A stretch of 6,787 bases of DNA, taken from assembly GCA_031371805.1 (NCBI GenBank), contig JANMKB010000119.1:1-6787 (forward strand). Reading direction: 5' to 3'. Shown piece after piece: positions 6,213 to 6,787 of the stretch. Below the pieces are notes generated by a model. The model ran no database searches. It was given only the letters and a program-made list of their open reading frames with translations, and was not told the origin of the DNA. Both the position numbers and the translations under genes were made by a program. Positions within the stretch are counted from its first letter, which is position 1. Every line of letters begins with the position of its first letter. This DNA comes from JAFDVL01 sp031371805 (GTDB taxonomy: Bacteria; Acidobacteriota; Blastocatellia; RBC074).

Positions 6213-6787
6213 GCGAAACTTTTGCAATCCAAATTCGTGACCTCAAAAAAAACTATGGCGCAGTCGAAGCCGTGAAAGGCATTAATCTCGACATCAATGC
6301 CGGAGAGATTTTCGGGTTGATTGGGCCGGATGGAGCGGGGAAAACTTCGACGTTTCAAATTCTCGGCGGCGTGATGAATGCCACGGCTGGAACTGCGGAT
6401 ATGTTTGGCGTCAATGCGCGTGATGCACGGCATTTTGTCGGCTATCTCACACAAGCCTTCAGTCTTTATCAAGACCTCAGCGTTAAGGAAAACATTGAAT
6501 ACATTGGCGAATTGCGGCTGGTTGATCGTGGACATATTCGGGAGCGTGGAAATCGTTATTTGAAACTTTTCGATATGGATCGTTTCACGGATCGTCTGGT
6601 GGGGCGTTTGAGCGGCGGGATGAAACAAAAACTTGCGCTGACTTGTGCGTTGATTGCGGAGCCAAAAATTTTGTTGCTGGACGAACCTACGACGGGAGTT
6701 GATCCTGTTTCCCGCCGCGAATTCTGGGACGCGCTGGCAAATCTGGCCGCCGAGGGGATGACGATAGTTGTCGCTACGCCGTATCTT
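6149..6787 (+). CDS. ybhF: YbhF-type ABC-2 exporter ATPase, N-terminal nucleotide-binding domain (partial, runs off right edge)
   Basis: The first 213 codons of a gene open to the window edge. Role: ATP-driven engine of an ABC-2 type exporter on the cytoplasmic side of the inner membrane. Seen: Walker A GPDGAGKTS at 59-67, Q-loop Q102 in GYLTQAFSLYQDLSVKEN, signature LSGGM at 154-158, Walker B KILLLDEP at 173-180, D-loop TTGVDP at 181-186. The GPDGAGKT form, SLYQDLSVKEN, LSGGMKQKL and DPVSRRE closely match the first of two ATPase domains in E. coli YbhF. The H-loop His is replaced (VVATPYL), as in that first domain, so a second, canonical domain should follow. A stop at 6125-6127 limits the start to ATG 6149 or ATG 6176; neither has a good ribosome site. 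Conserved sequence starts only at about residue 25 (FAIQIRDLKKNYG); the first 24 residues come from an A+T-rich stretch and inverted heptamers. It forms an operon with the HlyD-type gene. Confidence 0.88.
   Translation, partial: MKNSNIKKEMQNQILETRNAKRETFAIQIRDLKKNYGAVEAVKGINLDINAGEIFGLIGPDGAGKTSTFQILGGVMNATAGTADMFGVNARDARHFVGYLTQAFSLYQDLSVKENIEYIGELRLVDRGHIRERGNRYLKLFDMDRFTDRLVGRLSGGMKQKLALTCALIAEPKILLLDEPTTGVDPVSRREFWDALANLAAEGMTIVVATPYL
6192..6219 (-). repeat. Inverted heptamer array inside the 5' end of the ABC gene
   Basis: Four units read TCGAAAC then GCGAAAC three times, the reverse complement of the GTTTCGN heptamer at 6064-6123. The array lies within the ABC reading frame, encoding most of residues 15-24 (LETRNAKRET), just before the first conserved strand of the ATPase. 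Confidence 0.8.

Noticed and set aside
6064..6219. CRISPR array
   Set aside because: The units are 7 nt and contiguous, with no unique spacers of regular length and no cas genes.
6056..6628. Minus-strand open frame of 190 codons with repeated ETRN-like residues
   Set aside because: The repeated residues are only the heptamer arrays read on the other strand, and the rest is antisense to a clear ABC ATPase.

Overview
The window looks like ordinary chromosome of a Gram-negative bacterium. Arrays of a GTTTCGN heptamer and a mix of A+T-richer and more balanced genes would fit an Acidobacteriota (Blastocatellia-like) genome. That placement is a weak impression from pattern memory: there is no rRNA or marker gene here.

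Layout. (1) Positions 1-2712, plus strand: a very large, A+T-richer gene that enters from the left edge. It resembles the PcRGLX/YetA-like family of rhamnogalacturonan-lyase-type proteins (beta domains followed by an alpha/alpha toroid). One reading frame stays open for 903 codons except for a TGA at 280-282 and a TAA at 2356-2358, and homology-like sequence continues across both stops, so it is best read as a decaying gene or as two base-call errors. (2) Positions 2713-2861: a convergent intergenic gap with a perfect 17-bp stem, U-rich on both strands, acting as a shared terminator. (3) Positions 2862-4789, minus strand: a two-gene operon of an inositol-monophosphatase-superfamily protein followed, with an ATGA overlap, by a secreted class-A-beta-lactamase-like protein. 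(4) Positions 4790-4899: a divergent control region with a TTGACA-type minus-strand promoter and two palindromes sharing GTAA...TTAC arms. (5) Positions 4900 to the right edge, plus strand: an efflux operon of a HlyD/YbhG-type membrane fusion protein and the first half of a YbhF-type ABC ATPase, cut off at the edge.

How the genes work together. The HlyD-type protein and the ABC ATPase form a YbhFSR/YbhG-like ABC-2 exporter whose permeases should lie just past the right edge. The 16-bp palindrome 24 nt before the HlyD start is a likely repressor (perhaps TetR-family) operator. The phosphatase and lactamase-like genes are translationally coupled, but what links their functions is not evident.

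Most unusual point: the junction between the HlyD and ABC genes is filled with GTTTCGN heptamers. An inverted copy lies inside the ABC reading frame, so the ABC start codon sits in the loop of a potential 24-bp hairpin and about ten residues of the protein are encoded by repeat. I found no phage, CRISPR, tRNA, rRNA or insertion-sequence gene, and no clear evidence of a wholly new system.
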